Origin: Lysobacteraceae bacterium NML91-0213
Lineage (GTDB): Bacteria > Pseudomonadota > Gammaproteobacteria > Xanthomonadales > Xanthomonadaceae
DNA length: 64,000 bases
Assembly: GCA_002798175.1 (NCBI GenBank)
Contig: NWQL01000001.1
Span: forward strand, 855,651-919,650
Direction: 5' to 3'
Below, piece by piece: positions 49,295 to 58,998 of this stretch (position 1 is its first letter; each line of letters opens with the position of its first letter). The notes beneath the pieces are model-generated. The model was given only the letters and a program-made list of their open reading frames with translations, made no database searches and was not told the origin of the DNA. The position numbers and the translations under genes are program-made.

Positions 49295-50346
49295 GCCGGC
49301 CAGCTGGCGCCGACGATGCGCGGCTCGGGTTCGAGCGCCACGCCGAAGCGCGCCTGCACCGAATCGCGGATGCGGACGGCGAGGTCGAGCAGCTGGCGGC
49401 CAGTGGCAGCGCCGTGGTTGACCAGCACCAGTGCATGGCCGGCCGACACGCCGGCATCGCCATCGCGATGCCCTTTCCAGCCGCAGGCCTCGATCAGCCA
49501 TGCCGCCGACAGCTTGCGCCGGCCGGGATCGCCGGCGGGATACAGCGGCAGGTCGGGATGCGCGGCCACCAGGGCCTGGGCCTGGGCGGTGGCCACCAGC
49601 GGGTTCTTGAAGAAACTGCCGGCATTGCCGATGCGCGCGGGGTCGGGCAGCTTGCGCCGGCGCAGGCGGAGCACCGCCTCGCCGACATCGGCCGGGGTGG
49701 GAGTGACGATTCCCATCGCCGCGAGTTCCTCGCCCAGCCCGGCATAGCCCAGGCGCGGCGTGGCGTGGCGCGACAGTGCGAAATCCACTGCGGTGACGAT
49801 CTCGCGATCCGGTGCACGCTTGAAGCGGCTGTCACGGTAGGCGAAGGTGCACTCGTCGTGGTCGAGCTTCACCGGTGCACCGCGTTCGCGGTCGAATGCC
49901 GTCACCGCGACGATGCGCTCGCCCACTTCGACGCCATAGGCGCCGATGTTCTGGATCGGTGCGGCGCCGACGGTGCCGGGAATCAGGGCGAGGTTCTCCA
50001 GCCCCCCAAGCCCCTGCGCCAGCGACCACATCACCAGCGCATGCCAGTCGACGCCCGCCTCGGCGCGCACCACCACATGGTCCGGGTCGCGCCCGTCGAC
50101 GATGTCGATGCGCGCGCCGCGCAGGCGCAGCAGGGTGCGGTCGGGATCGCCGGCGAACAGCAGGTTGCTGCCACCGCCCAGCACCATTGCAGGTGCGGAG
50201 GCATCGCCCAGAAGGCCCGCCGCCAGCAGCGCGGGCAGGGCGTCCGCATCGTCCACCTCGACCACCTGCGGTGCACAGGTGTCGATGCCGAAGGTGTTGG
50301 AACTGCGCAGCGACACGCGCTGCAGTACCCGGTAGCCCGTGGTCAT
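49291..50346 (-). CDS. murB: UDP-N-acetylenolpyruvoylglucosamine reductase
   Basis: This FAD/NADPH enzyme makes UDP-N-acetylmuramate for peptidoglycan. The 351-residue type I MurB has SSNTFGIDTCAPQVVEVDDA and the FAD motif APAMVLGGGSNLLFAGD. GLGGLENLALIPGTVGAAPI, AYRDSRFKRAP and RIGNAGSFFKNPLV (catalytic Ser region) are also present. The C-terminus has the GHRDGDAGVSAGHALVLVNH substrate-binding stretch. ATG 50346 (MTTGYRVLQRVSLRS) is used; the upstream frame overlaps pyrD. Only 5 bases separate it from the pyrD stop. Confidence 0.96.
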   Translation of the reverse strand: MTTGYRVLQRVSLRSSNTFGIDTCAPQVVEVDDADALPALLAAGLLGDASAPAMVLGGGSNLLFAGDPDRTLLRLRGARIDIVDGRDPDHVVVRAEAGVDWHALVMWSLAQGLGGLENLALIPGTVGAAPIQNIGAYGVEVGERIVAVTAFDRERGAPVKLDHDECTFAYRDSRFKRAPDREIVTAVDFALSRHATPRLGYAGLGEELAAMGIVTPTPADVGEAVLRLRRRKLPDPARIGNAGSFFKNPLVATAQAQALVAAHPDLPLYPAGDPGRRKLSAAWLIEACGWKGHRDGDAGVSAGHALVLVNHGAATGRQLLDLAVRIRDSVQARFGVALEPEPRIVGASWPA

Positions 50347-50351
50347 CGTGC

Positions 50352-51407
50352 TCAGGCCGGCGGCAGGTTGCCGATGCTCGGTGCTTCCTTGCGCCGGCGG
50401 ATCGCCGCGGCGCATTCGTGCACGAGCGCGGGGCCACGATAGACCAGGCCCGAGTACAGCTGCACCAGCGAGGCACCGGCAGCGACCTTCTTCACCGCGT
50501 CGGCGCCGCTCATGATGCCGCCCACGCCCACCAGCGGGATGGACTCCGGCAACCGGGTCCGCAGCATGCGCAGCACGGCGGTCGCCTTGTTCATCAGCGG
50601 CTCGCCGGACAGCCCGCCGGTCTCGCGGGCCAGCGCGTGCTGCTGCACCGCGATGCGCGACACCGTGGTGTTGGTGGCGATCACGCCATCCACCTGCAGC
50701 TCCCGCAGCACGCGGGCCGCGGCGTCGATGTCGTCGTCGGACAGGTCCGGCGCGACCTTGACCAGCATCGGCACCCGGCGCCCGTGCTGCGCGCCGAAGC
50801 GTTCCTGCGCCTCGCGCAGGGTGCCGACCAGGCGCCGCAGCGACTGCTCTTCCTGCAGCTCGCGCAGGCCCGCGGTGTTGGGCGAGGAGATGTTGACGGT
50901 GATGTAGTCGGCCAGCGGGTAGACGCGCTCCATGCAGTACAGGTAGTCGTCGGCCGCGGATTCGTTCGGGGTGTCCCTGTTCCTGCCGATGTTGATGCCA
51001 AGCAGGCCGCCCTGGCGCTTCGCGCGGCCCACGTTGGCGACCAGCGCGTCGACGCCGCCATTGTTGAAGCCCAGCCGGTTGATCACCGCGTTGTGTTCGG
51101 GCAGCCGGAACATGCGCGGCTTCGGGTTGCCCGGCTGCGGCCGCGGGGTGACGGTGCCGATCTCGACGAAACCGAAGCCGAGCGCGAACAGCGCGTCGAT
51201 GTGTTCGCCGTTCTTGTCGAGCCCGGCCGCGAGCCCCACCGGATTGGGAAAGCGCAGGCCGAAGGCCGGGGTCGGCAAGGGCCTGACCCTGCGCGCCAGC
51301 AGGCCGGTGGTGCCGGTCCGGTAGGCCAGGTCGAGCGCGGACAGGGCCAGCCCATGTGCGCGTTCGGCATCGAGGGAGAACAGCAGGCGGCGGCCGAGTG
51401 GATACAT
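50352..51407 (-). CDS. pyrD: Dihydroorotate dehydrogenase (quinone), class 2
   Basis: This FMN enzyme oxidises dihydroorotate to orotate with quinones in pyrimidine synthesis. The 351-residue protein begins [20 protein letters not shown], the membrane-binding helical part of class 2 enzymes. [34 protein letters not shown] (here [17 protein letters not shown], with catalytic Ser), [12 protein letters not shown] and [20 protein letters not shown] follow. It is first of the pyrD-murB-eamA set; pairing pyrD with murB is also seen in xanthomonads. Confidence 0.97.
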   Translation of the reverse strand: MYPLGRRLLFSLDAERAHGLALSALDLAYRTGTTGLLARRVRPLPTPAFGLRFPNPVGLAAGLDKNGEHIDALFALGFGFVEIGTVTPRPQPGNPKPRMFRLPEHNAVINRLGFNNGGVDALVANVGRAKRQGGLLGINIGRNRDTPNESAADDYLYCMERVYPLADYITVNISSPNTAGLRELQEEQSLRRLVGTLREAQERFGAQHGRRVPMLVKVAPDLSDDDIDAAARVLRELQVDGVIATNTTVSRIAVQQHALARETGGLSGEPLMNKATAVLRMLRTRLPESIPLVGVGGIMSGADAVKKVAAGASLVQLYSGLVYRGPALVHECAAAIRRRKEAPSIGNLPPA

Positions 51408-51468
51408 GCGGCTCAGGGCTCCGCGCCCATGGGCATCGGGATCGCGGAAACGCCCGGACCGGCCACCG

Positions 51469-51750
51469 TCAGGCCCATGCGGAAAGCCATGCCAGCCCGC
51501 CGAACAGCATCAGCATCAGGGCCACCAGCACGATGCCCAGCACGATCCCGAGCCATCCCAGCACCAGGCCGGCGATCGCCAGACCGTCGCCTTCCATCGC
51601 CTGTGGCGCGCGCCGGATCTCCGCACGCGCGATATGGCCGGTGACCACCGCCACGATCGCACCGAGGCCGGGCAGCAATGTCCAGCCGAGGATCCCGAAC
51701 ACGAGGCTCAGGACCGCGAGCACACTGGTCTGGCGTGGCGTTGCATCCAT
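51469..51750 (-). CDS. DUF4190-type small membrane protein
   Basis: A 93-residue protein with two hydrophobic helices and a short polar linker. The first helix is [20 protein letters not shown] and the second starts [40 protein letters not shown] between them matches the DUF4190 pattern (GH.A..EI... .G.GLA.AGL.LG). The function is unknown. It lies 61 bases upstream of pyrD on the same strand and downstream of the ALDH7-type gene. Confidence 0.85.
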   Translation of the reverse strand: MDATPRQTSVLAVLSLVFGILGWTLLPGLGAIVAVVTGHIARAEIRRAPQAMEGDGLAIAGLVLGWLGIVLGIVLVALMLMLFGGLAWLSAWA

Positions 51751-51863
51751 GTCCGGCTCCTGTGGCGTGGCGACCCGGAGGGCCGCGGTGGCCTATCGTA
51801 CTGCGGCCCGCGCGGGCCACGCGCAGGCGGCGACCGCCCACGCCCGGCCCTGGCGCGGCATGA

Positions 51864-53399
51864 TCAGAGATCGAACCTGATGCCCTGCGCCAGCGGCAGG
51901 TCGTTGGAATAGTTGATGGTATTGGTCTGCCGGCGCATGTACGCCTTCCACGCATCCGAGCCCGACTCGCGCCCGCCACCGGTTTCCTTCTCGCCGCCGA
52001 ACGCACCGCCGATCTCCGCGCCCGAGGTGCCGATGTTGACGTTGGCGATGCCGCAGTCCGAACCCCACGCCGAGAGGAACTGCTCGGCCGAACGCAGGTC
52101 GGTGGTGAAGATCGCCGACGACAGGCCCTGCGGCACGTCGTTCTGCATCTCGATCGCCTGCTCGAGATCGGAATACTTCATCACGTAGAGGATCGGCGCA
52201 AAGGTTTCGGTCTGCACCACTTCGGCATCGTTGGTGAGACCGGTGATGATGGTCGGCAGCACGAAGTTGCCCTTGCGCTCGGTCAGCGCCTTGCCGCCGA
52301 CGGCCACGGTGCCGCCGGCCGCCTTCGCCTTGCCGATGGCGTCGAGGTAGGCCTGCACGGCGTCCGGGCTGTTGAGCGGGCCCATCAGGTTGGCCGGGTC
52401 GGTGGGGTCGCCGATCTTCTTCTCCACCTGCCCATAGGCCGAGACCAGCTTGGCGAGCACGTCGTCGTAGATCGACTCGTGGATGAAGACCCGGCGCGTG
52501 GTGGTGCAGCGCTGGCCGGCGGTGCCAACCGCGCCGAACACGATTGCCGGGATCGCGAGCTTCAGGTCGGCGGAGGCCTCCACGATCATCGCGTTGTTGC
52601 CGCCGAGTTCCAGCAGCGAGCGGCCCATGCGACGCGCCACGCGCTCGCCCACCTGGCGACCGACCTTCGTCGAGCCGGTGAAGCTGATCATCGCCACGCG
52701 GCGGTCATCGACCATGCGTTCGGCCAGGCCGTTGTCGGTGTCGTTGAAGAGGAAGAACAGATCGGGGAAGCCGCCCGCCTTCAGCGCTTCGTTGCAGATG
52801 CGCATCGAGGCGATCGCCGACAGCGGGGTCTTGCCCGACGGCTTCCAGATCGAGATGTCACCGCACACCGCGGCGACGAACGAGTTCCACGCCCACACCG
52901 CGACCGGGAAGTTGAATGCGGAGATGATCCCGACCAGGCCGATCGGATGCCACTGCTCGTACATGCGGTGGCCCGGGCGCTCGGAGTGCATGGTCAGGCC
53001 GTAGAGCTGGCGCGACAGGCCGACGGCGAACTCGCCGATGTCGATCATCTCCTGCACCTCGCCGTCGCCTTCCGGCTTGGACTTGCCCATTTCCAGCGCG
53101 ACCAGCGAGCCCAGCGCGTCCTTGTGCGTGCGCAGGGCGTCGGCGCACAGGCGGATCGCCTCGCCGCGGCGCGGTGCAGGCGTTTTGCGCCAGACCTTGA
53201 AGGCCTCCTGGGCGCGCGCGACGATCGTCTCGTACTGTTCCGGCGTGCTCGCGCTCACGCGCGCGAGGACCTCGCCGGTGCTGGGGTTGGTCGGCTCCAG
53301 GATGCCTGCACCGTCGCCCGTGGCCCATTCGCCGCCGCCGAGGAAGGTGCCGGATTCGCTGTTGCCGAGGCCGAGCGCGCTGAGGACGGGATGGGTCAT
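51864..53399 (-). CDS. Aldehyde dehydrogenase family 7 (aminoadipate-semialdehyde type)
   Basis: A 511-residue ALDH. PIGLVGIISAFNFPVAVWAW, SIWKPSGKTPLSAIA, RSLLELGGNNAMIVEASADL (catalytic Glu) and FGAVGTAGQRCTTTRRVFIH (nucleophile Cys) are family hallmarks. The IGTSGAEIGGAFGGEKETGG segment is typical of ALDH7 (antiquitin/AmaB/PcD-like), which oxidises alpha-aminoadipate semialdehyde in lysine breakdown. No lysine-catabolic partner genes are adjacent, so the pathway is inference. ATG 53399 (MTHPVLSALGL) is preferred; an upstream ATG at 53432 would add 11 residues. Confidence 0.93.
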   Translation of the reverse strand: MTHPVLSALGLGNSESGTFLGGGEWATGDGAGILEPTNPSTGEVLARVSASTPEQYETIVARAQEAFKVWRKTPAPRRGEAIRLCADALRTHKDALGSLVALEMGKSKPEGDGEVQEMIDIGEFAVGLSRQLYGLTMHSERPGHRMYEQWHPIGLVGIISAFNFPVAVWAWNSFVAAVCGDISIWKPSGKTPLSAIASMRICNEALKAGGFPDLFFLFNDTDNGLAERMVDDRRVAMISFTGSTKVGRQVGERVARRMGRSLLELGGNNAMIVEASADLKLAIPAIVFGAVGTAGQRCTTTRRVFIHESIYDDVLAKLVSAYGQVEKKIGDPTDPANLMGPLNSPDAVQAYLDAIGKAKAAGGTVAVGGKALTERKGNFVLPTIITGLTNDAEVVQTETFAPILYVMKYSDLEQAIEMQNDVPQGLSSAIFTTDLRSAEQFLSAWGSDCGIANVNIGTSGAEIGGAFGGEKETGGGRESGSDAWKAYMRRQTNTINYSNDLPLAQGIRFDL

Positions 53400-53480
53400 G
53401 AAGTGCTCCTGGAACGGGACATGGGGACACACGGCGCCGGGCAGGCCGGCGCGACGGCAGGATGCCGGTGCGATTGCAGC

Positions 53481-53557
53481 TGGTGCCCCCGGCGCGATTC
53501 GAACGCACGACCTTCCCCTTAGGAGGGGGACGCTCTATCCAGCTGAGCTACGGGGGC
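53481..53557 (-). tRNA. tRNA-Arg (CCU)
   Basis: A 77-base cloverleaf on the minus strand. The acceptor is GCCCCCG/CGGGGGC, the D-stem GCTC/GAGC, and the anticodon stem TCCCC/GGGGA with loop CTCCTAA (anticodon CCT, reading AGG). The TPsiC arm is GTGCG-TTCGAAT-CGCGC, and the 3' CCA is encoded. It lies between the ALDH7-type gene and the AI-2E transporter gene. Confidence 0.97.
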
Positions 53558-53677
53558 AGACCGGCGATTTTCTCATGCCCGGGCCATTTGCCCAAGCGCA
53601 GCGTCCACGGCCTTTGCACGCGACGTGTGGCCCCTTGGCGGCACCGCTGCCCGCAGTGAACGATTCCGACCGCACCG

Positions 53678-54730
53678 ATGCCGACCGAGCTGCTCGACTA
53701 CACCCGCAGGGTGATCATCTTCGTGGCCATCGTCGCCCTTGCGTTCGTGCTCGCGAAGCTCTCCCACGTGCTGGTGCTGGTGTTTGGCGGCGTGGTGCTG
53801 GCGGCGGTGCTGCTGACGCTGACCGGCCTGTTGCGGCGCGTGGTGCCGCTGCCGCATGGCGTCGCGCTCGCCGTGGTGCTGGTGTTGCTGATCGGCGGGC
53901 TGACGACGCTGCTGGCGCTGTTCGGCGCACAGGCGGCCGGCGAACTGGTCACGCTGGTGGAAACCCTGCCTGCCGCGGCGCAATCGTTCCAGGACTGGGT
54001 GGACACCACGCGCCTGGGCCCGATCATCCACGAGCAGATCGACGCACTGCGCGGCAACGTCAGCCGGCTGATGGGCACCGCCGGGGCGATGGCGATGTCG
54101 CTGACCAGCGGGCTGCTGGAACTGTTCCTGGTGCTCGTTGGCGGCATCTACATGGCGGCGCAGCCCCATCTGTACCGCAGCGGGCTATTGAAGCTGGTGC
54201 CGCGTTCGGTGCGCCTGACCACCGCCGAGGCCCTCGACGCCAGCGGCCGTGCGCTGCAGCTGTGGCTGGGCGGGCAGCTGGTCGCGATGCTGCTGGTCGG
54301 CGCGCTGACCGGCATTGCGCTGTGGATGCTCGGCGTGCCGGCGGCTTTCGCACTTGCGCTGATCGCCTTCCTGCTCGACTTCGTGCCGATCATCGGCCCG
54401 ATCGTGGCGGCCGTGCCCGGCATCCTGCTCGGCTTCACCGTAAGCCCGAAGATCGGCCTGGCCACGCTGGTGGTCTACGTCGTCATCCAGCAGATCGAGA
54501 GCAACGTCATCCAGCCGCTGATCCAGCAACGTGCGGTCGAACTTCCGCCCGCGCTGCTGCTGTTCGCGCTGTTCGCGTTCGGTGCGCTGTACGGGCTGCC
54601 GGGCCTGCTGCTGGCCGCGCCGCTGACGGTGTTCGTCTACGTGCTGGTGAAGAAGCTCTACGTGCGCGAGCTGCTGGATACCGAGACCTCGGTGCCGGGC
54701 GAGGACGAGCAGGCTGCTGCCGGGCGTTGA
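53678..54730 (+). CDS. AI-2E family transporter (PerM-like)
   Basis: A 350-residue membrane protein of the AI-2E/PerM/DUF20 family, some members of which export autoinducer-2 or act as antiporters. Helices run from RRVIIFVAIVALAFVLAKLS onward, with the amphipathic, substrate-binding middle region (ETLPAAAQSFQDWVDTTRLG). The family-conserved C-terminal block contains FLLDFVPIIGPIVAAVPGIL, then QIESNVIQPLIQQRAVELPP. No transport substrate can be fixed from sequence. It is a single-gene unit between tRNA-Arg and tRNA-Ala and ends in a strong terminator. Confidence 0.92.
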   Translation: MPTELLDYTRRVIIFVAIVALAFVLAKLSHVLVLVFGGVVLAAVLLTLTGLLRRVVPLPHGVALAVVLVLLIGGLTTLLALFGAQAAGELVTLVETLPAAAQSFQDWVDTTRLGPIIHEQIDALRGNVSRLMGTAGAMAMSLTSGLLELFLVLVGGIYMAAQPHLYRSGLLKLVPRSVRLTTAEALDASGRALQLWLGGQLVAMLLVGALTGIALWMLGVPAAFALALIAFLLDFVPIIGPIVAAVPGILLGFTVSPKIGLATLVVYVVIQQIESNVIQPLIQQRAVELPPALLLFALFAFGALYGLPGLLLAAPLTVFVYVLVKKLYVRELLDTETSVPGEDEQAAAGR

Positions 54731-54737
54731 AAGAGAA

Positions 54738-54764
54738 AGGCCCGGTTCCTGCGAACCGGGCCTT
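54738..54764 (+). terminator. Terminator after the AI-2E transporter gene
   Basis: AAGGCCCGGTTC pairs with GAACCGGGCCTT across the loop CTGC (54738-54764). A 12-bp perfect stem starts 8 bases past the stop. The downstream T-tract is only the final TT of the stem. The adjacent tRNA-Ala lies on the other strand. Confidence 0.75.
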
Positions 54765-54773
54765 CCGGGTATG

Positions 54774-54849
<76 letters not shown>

Positions 54850-54872
54850 ACGGATACATCAGCGACGGGCCA

Positions 54873-55988
54873 TTATACGGAGCGGCCGGCAGCCGGCAAG
54901 ACGTCGCCCAGCAGCGGCGAGATCACCGGTTCGAGCTCGGCGCGCCGCCAGCCGGAGAGCGCCCGCGGCCATTCCCCGCGCTCCAGCAGTGCTTCCAGCC
55001 AGCGCCGGGAGGCCAGCACGCCATCGGGCAGGCCGAGCTCGGAAGAGCGCGCGGCCACCGCATCCTGCAGCCGCTTGAGGGCCTTGCGGTCGACCTCCTC
55101 GGTCCGCGGCGGCGGTGCCTCGGCCTCGTCGGGCAGCGGGGTCTGCAGCGCATGCTGGATCTGCATGGCCAGCTTGCGAGGCGACTTGGGGTGCCGGTCG
55201 AGCACGCGCTGCAGCTCGCTGGCATCGGCGGGCGGATCGCGGGCGAGCAGGGTGGCGAGGTCATTGTCGAGCACCCAGCTGCGCGGACGGTCGCGTTCGC
55301 GCGCGAACTGCTCGCGCCAGCGCAGCAGGCGCAGCAGGCGGTGCTGGGCGGCCGCGTCCAGGTGCTGGGCGGCGCGCAGCGACAGGTGCGGCCAGCGTTC
55401 GATCGCGTCGCTGTCGGCCAGCTGCACCTGGCGTGCGCAGTCGGCATCGAGCCAGTCGCGCCGGCCAAGCGTGGCCAGGCGCTCGTCCAGATGCTGGTGC
55501 AGCGCCTCCAGGTGGCGCACGTCGTCGGCGGCATAGGCCAGCTGCGAGTCCGACAACGGGCGGCGCATCCAGTCCGAGCGGGTCTCGCCCTTGGCCAGCG
55601 TCTCGCCGGTGACTTCCTGCACCAGCTTCTGGTAGCCGAGGCCCGCGGCGATCCCCGCCATCGCCGCGGCCACCTGGGTGTCGAACAGCGGCGTCGGCAC
55701 CGCATCGCAGGCGTGCTTGAAGGCGATGAGGTCCTCGCCGGCACTGTGCATCACCTTGAGCACCGCCGGATCCAGCAGCAGCGGCCGCAGCGCGTCGGTG
55801 ATGCCGGGGACCAGCGGGTCGATCAGCAGGATGTCGTCGTCGATCGCCAGCTGCACCAGCGCCAGTTGCGGCCAATAGGTGCGTTCGCGGATGAACTCGG
55901 TGTCCAGGCCGACGCGGGCAGGCGGGCGGGCGAGTCGGGAGGCAAGGGTCTGTGGATCGTCGATCCACTGGATTCGGGGTTCGGGCAT
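54873..55988 (-). CDS. rnd: Ribonuclease D
   Basis: This 3'-to-5' exoribonuclease matures tRNA and other stable RNAs. The 371-residue protein has the DEDDy motifs: ARVGLDTEFIRERTYWPQLA (Exo I), VMHSAGEDLIAFKHACDAV (Exo II), and SQLAYAADDVRHLEALHQHL (Exo III with Tyr). An HRDC-type helical region and a second HRDC-like tail follow (ARSSELGLPDGVLASRRWLE). The start MPEPRIQWIDDPQTLASRL matches the family. Its gene is immediately downstream (3' side) of a tRNA gene on the same strand, though no functional link is implied. Confidence 0.96.
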   Translation of the reverse strand: MPEPRIQWIDDPQTLASRLARPPARVGLDTEFIRERTYWPQLALVQLAIDDDILLIDPLVPGITDALRPLLLDPAVLKVMHSAGEDLIAFKHACDAVPTPLFDTQVAAAMAGIAAGLGYQKLVQEVTGETLAKGETRSDWMRRPLSDSQLAYAADDVRHLEALHQHLDERLATLGRRDWLDADCARQVQLADSDAIERWPHLSLRAAQHLDAAAQHRLLRLLRWREQFARERDRPRSWVLDNDLATLLARDPPADASELQRVLDRHPKSPRKLAMQIQHALQTPLPDEAEAPPPRTEEVDRKALKRLQDAVAARSSELGLPDGVLASRRWLEALLERGEWPRALSGWRRAELEPVISPLLGDVLPAAGRSV

Positions 55989-56135
55989 CGCCCCAGTGTA
56001 GGCCTTCGCGGCCGCTCCACGCAGGTTCGCCGCCGACCGGGAGATACTGCGCCCTGCGGCCGGCGCGATTGACCGCGTGGCGGGCGGCCCCTACCGTCCG
56101 CCGTTCGTCCCCCTACCCGGTGCCTGGAGCCCCGC

Positions 56136-57983
56136 TTGCGTCTTCGTCCCCTCCTCGTGATTCCGCTGGTCGTGCTGCTGTGCGCCGCATGCGCGCGCGA
56201 CGCGGAAACCCCGCTGGCGGAGGAGCAGGCGACGGCCGTGGATGCCACGGGCAGCGTCACCATCAGCGCGCACGAGGCAGGCGCTGCCGCGCTGAGCTGG
56301 CAGCGTCCGCGGGTTGAGCTGGCGGAAGCGGACGACATCGCGCAGGCGCGCGAGCGTGCCGGCGAAGCGCTCGACGCTGGCGACCTCTACGAAGGCGAGG
56401 ACGCGGCGATCCCGCTGTATCTGGCCCTGCTCGAACGCGACCCGGATGACCGCGACGCCCGCCGTGGCCTGGACGCTGCGCGCACGCGGCTGATCGCCCT
56501 GGGCGACGACGCGCTTGCGCAAAGCGGCGACGACCCGGATGCCCTGCGCAATGCCCACCGGGTGGCGGCGGTCGCGCGCGACGTGTGGCCGCAGGACGAG
56601 CAGACCCAGGGCTACCTGCAGCGGCTCGATCGCGCCGACCACCTGTGGGAGCTCAACCGGCTCGCCGAGGCGGACCTGGCGCAGGACCGGCTCGGCGAAT
56701 CCGGTGAGGGCGCGCTGCCGAAGCTGCGCGAGGCGCTGGAGCTTGCCCCCGGGCAGCCGCGCGCGATGCAGAACCTTGCCGCGGTCGAGAGCGCGCTGAT
56801 CCGCCGCGCCGAGGCCGCTGCCGCCAGTGGCGACTTCGACAGCGCCGGGCAGTGGCTGGAACACGCCGCGGTGCTGCGCCCGGACATCGACACCGTGCCC
56901 GACGCGCGCGAGCGGATCGCGCGCATGCGCACCCTGCGCATCGCCCGCCTGCGTGACCAGGGCGTGGCCGCGCTGGCCGGGGAGGACGGCATCGCCCAGG
57001 CGCGTGCGCACCTGGCCGAGCTGCTGCGCATTGCCGAGCCCGGCGATCCCGCGGCGGTGGACCTGCGCGAGCGCATCGATCTTGCCGTGCACTACGGCCT
57101 GTTCCGCCCGGGCCAGGTATTCACCGATGCGCTGGGCAGCGGCGGCCGCGGCCCGCGGATGGTGGTGATCCCGCACGGTGCCTTCACCATGGGTGCGCCC
57201 GAGAGCGAGCCCGGTTCCACCGACGCCGAGCGACCGCAGCGCAATATCCGCTTCGACCGCGGCTTCGCGATGGCGGTCACCGAAGTTACCGTGGGCGAAT
57301 ATCGGCGCTTCGTGAACGCCACCGGGTACCAGACCCGTTCGGCCCGTCGCGGCTTCTCGATGGTGTACGACGAGCGCAGCGGCAACTTCGTCCGCCGCAG
57401 CAATGTCGACTGGCGCCACGACCATCTCGGTGCGCCCGCGGCCGACACTGCGCCGGTGCTGCACGCCAGCGCGGTGGACGCCGCGGCCTATGCCGACTGG
57501 CTGTCGCAGCAGAGCGGCCAGCGCTACCGGCTGCCGAGCGAGGCCGAGTTCGAGTACGCCCTGCGCGCCGGCACCGACACCGCGTTTGCCTGGGGCGATG
57601 GCCGCGACGTGCCCGCGGGCGTGGGCAACCTGACCGGCAGCGAGGACCGCTCGCCCTCGGGCCGGCAGTGGAGCAACGCGTTCGCCGGCTACGGCGACGG
57701 CTACTGGGGCCCGGCGCCGGTCGCCAGCTTCGTCGCCAACCGCTGGGGCGTGCACGACCTGGCCGGCAACGTCAGCGAGTGGGTCGCCGACTGCTGGCAC
57801 GAGAACTACCGCCGCGCGCCGGCCGATGCCACGCCGTGGGTGAATCCGGGCTGCCGCACCCATGTCATCCGCGGTGGCTCGTGGGCGAGTGCACCGGAGC
57901 AGGCGCGCTCGGCGTGGCGCGCGCCCGCGCAGCGCGACACCACCAACGCACGCCTGGGCTTCCGCGTGGTCCGCGATCTCTGA
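56136..57983 (+). CDS. Lipoprotein with formylglycine-generating enzyme/sulfatase-modifying domain
   Basis: A 615-residue lipoprotein. The start is TTG 56136, supported by GGAG at 56126-56129 and by the signal peptide it gives, with lipobox LLCAAC and Cys19. Residues about 60-330 are helical and TPR-like, with repeats such as ERDPDDRDARRGLDAARTRL. The C-terminal FGE/SUMF1-like domain (about 340-615) has MVVIPHGAFTMGAPESEPGS, YRLPSEAEFEYALRAGTDTA, NRWGVHDLAGNVSEWVADCW and THVIRGGSWASAPEQARSAW. The paired Cys used by true formylglycine-generating enzymes is not evident after RGGSW, so a structural or binding role is more likely than sulfatase activation. An M48 peptidase gene follows 82 bases on. 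Confidence 0.88.
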   Translation: MRLRPLLVIPLVVLLCAACARDAETPLAEEQATAVDATGSVTISAHEAGAAALSWQRPRVELAEADDIAQARERAGEALDAGDLYEGEDAAIPLYLALLERDPDDRDARRGLDAARTRLIALGDDALAQSGDDPDALRNAHRVAAVARDVWPQDEQTQGYLQRLDRADHLWELNRLAEADLAQDRLGESGEGALPKLREALELAPGQPRAMQNLAAVESALIRRAEAAAASGDFDSAGQWLEHAAVLRPDIDTVPDARERIARMRTLRIARLRDQGVAALAGEDGIAQARAHLAELLRIAEPGDPAAVDLRERIDLAVHYGLFRPGQVFTDALGSGGRGPRMVVIPHGAFTMGAPESEPGSTDAERPQRNIRFDRGFAMAVTEVTVGEYRRFVNATGYQTRSARRGFSMVYDERSGNFVRRSNVDWRHDHLGAPAADTAPVLHASAVDAAAYADWLSQQSGQRYRLPSEAEFEYALRAGTDTAFAWGDGRDVPAGVGNLTGSEDRSPSGRQWSNAFAGYGDGYWGPAPVASFVANRWGVHDLAGNVSEWVADCWHENYRRAPADATPWVNPGCRTHVIRGGSWASAPEQARSAWRAPAQRDTTNARLGFRVVRDL

Positions 57984-58065
57984 TCCGCGACCGCATCCTC
58001 ACCGCGTCTTGCCTGCCCGGCGTGATACATCGGCGCGCATCCCGCGCCAGAGACGAGACACCACC

Positions 58066-58962
58066 ATGCGACAGGACCCGTTCTCCCGACAGTCGGACCC
58101 GCGCCGCCGAGGCCGCCGTGGGGGCGGCCTGCGCCTGTGGATCCTGCTGCTGTTCGCCGGCTATGGCGTCTTCTACTACTTCTCCAACCAGGTGGAGGAC
58201 CCGGTCACCGGACAGAAGGTGCTGATCGACCGCAACCTGTCGGCCGAGGACGAGAAGGCGCTGGGGCTCGAGGCTTACCAGCAGATCCTGCAACAGGAGC
58301 GCCCGGTGGATCCGTCGCTGCCGATCGCCCGCGAGGTGCAGTCGATCGCCGATCGGCTGATCGCCAAGGTCGACGTCGTCGAAGCGGCACTGGCCGCCGA
58401 GCACGGCATGCAGCCGACGCGGTTCTCGCAGAGCTTCGACTGGGAGGTCAACGTGATCGAGTCCGACCAGGCCAATGCGTTCTGCCTGCCGGGCGGCAAG
58501 ATGGCGGTGTATACCGGCCTGGTTCCGGTGGCGCAGAACGAGGACGCGATGGCGGTGGTGATGGGCCACGAGATCGCCCATGCGCTGCTGCGCCACGGCG
58601 CCCAGCGGATGGCGCAGCAGCGGTTGAGCCAGGTCGGGCAGATGGCCGGCGCGATGAGCGGCATGGATCCGCAGCAGCAGCAGATGGTGATGGCGGCGAT
58701 GGGCTACGGCTACCTGCTGCCGTATGCGCGCAAGCACGAGACCGAAGCCGACGAGGTCGGCCTGATGCTGGCCGCGGCCGCCTGCTTCGACCCGCGCGAG
58801 GCGGTACCGCTGTGGGAACGGATGGGCGAGGCGTCGGGCGGGCAGGCACCGCCGGAGTTCTCCTCGACGCACCCGAACCCGGGCACCCGCATCCAGAACC
58901 TGCAGGCGCTGATGCCGCGCGCGCTGGAGTACCGGGAGCGTTTCTGCGAGCAGGCGATGTAG
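58066..58962 (+). CDS. M48-family metallopeptidase, membrane anchored
   Basis: A 298-residue zinc peptidase. A basic N-terminus is followed by one membrane span (LRLWILLLFAGYGVFYYFSN), so the catalytic domain should face the periplasm. The zinc motif is VVMGHEIAHALLRHGAQRM (HEXXH) with third ligand in HETEADEVGLMLAAAA. NVIESDQANAFCLPGGKMAV and a C-terminal SSTHPNPGTRIQNLQAL are typical of the LoiP/YcaL type. The role is probably envelope protein quality control. The start is ATG 58066 (MRQDPFSRQSD). It may be co-transcribed with the preceding lipoprotein gene. Confidence 0.93.
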   Translation: MRQDPFSRQSDPRRRGRRGGGLRLWILLLFAGYGVFYYFSNQVEDPVTGQKVLIDRNLSAEDEKALGLEAYQQILQQERPVDPSLPIAREVQSIADRLIAKVDVVEAALAAEHGMQPTRFSQSFDWEVNVIESDQANAFCLPGGKMAVYTGLVPVAQNEDAMAVVMGHEIAHALLRHGAQRMAQQRLSQVGQMAGAMSGMDPQQQQMVMAAMGYGYLLPYARKHETEADEVGLMLAAAACFDPREAVPLWERMGEASGGQAPPEFSSTHPNPGTRIQNLQALMPRALEYRERFCEQAM

Positions 58963-58998
58963 GGCTGCACGCGCGGCCGCTGGCCTGCGCGTCGCCGC

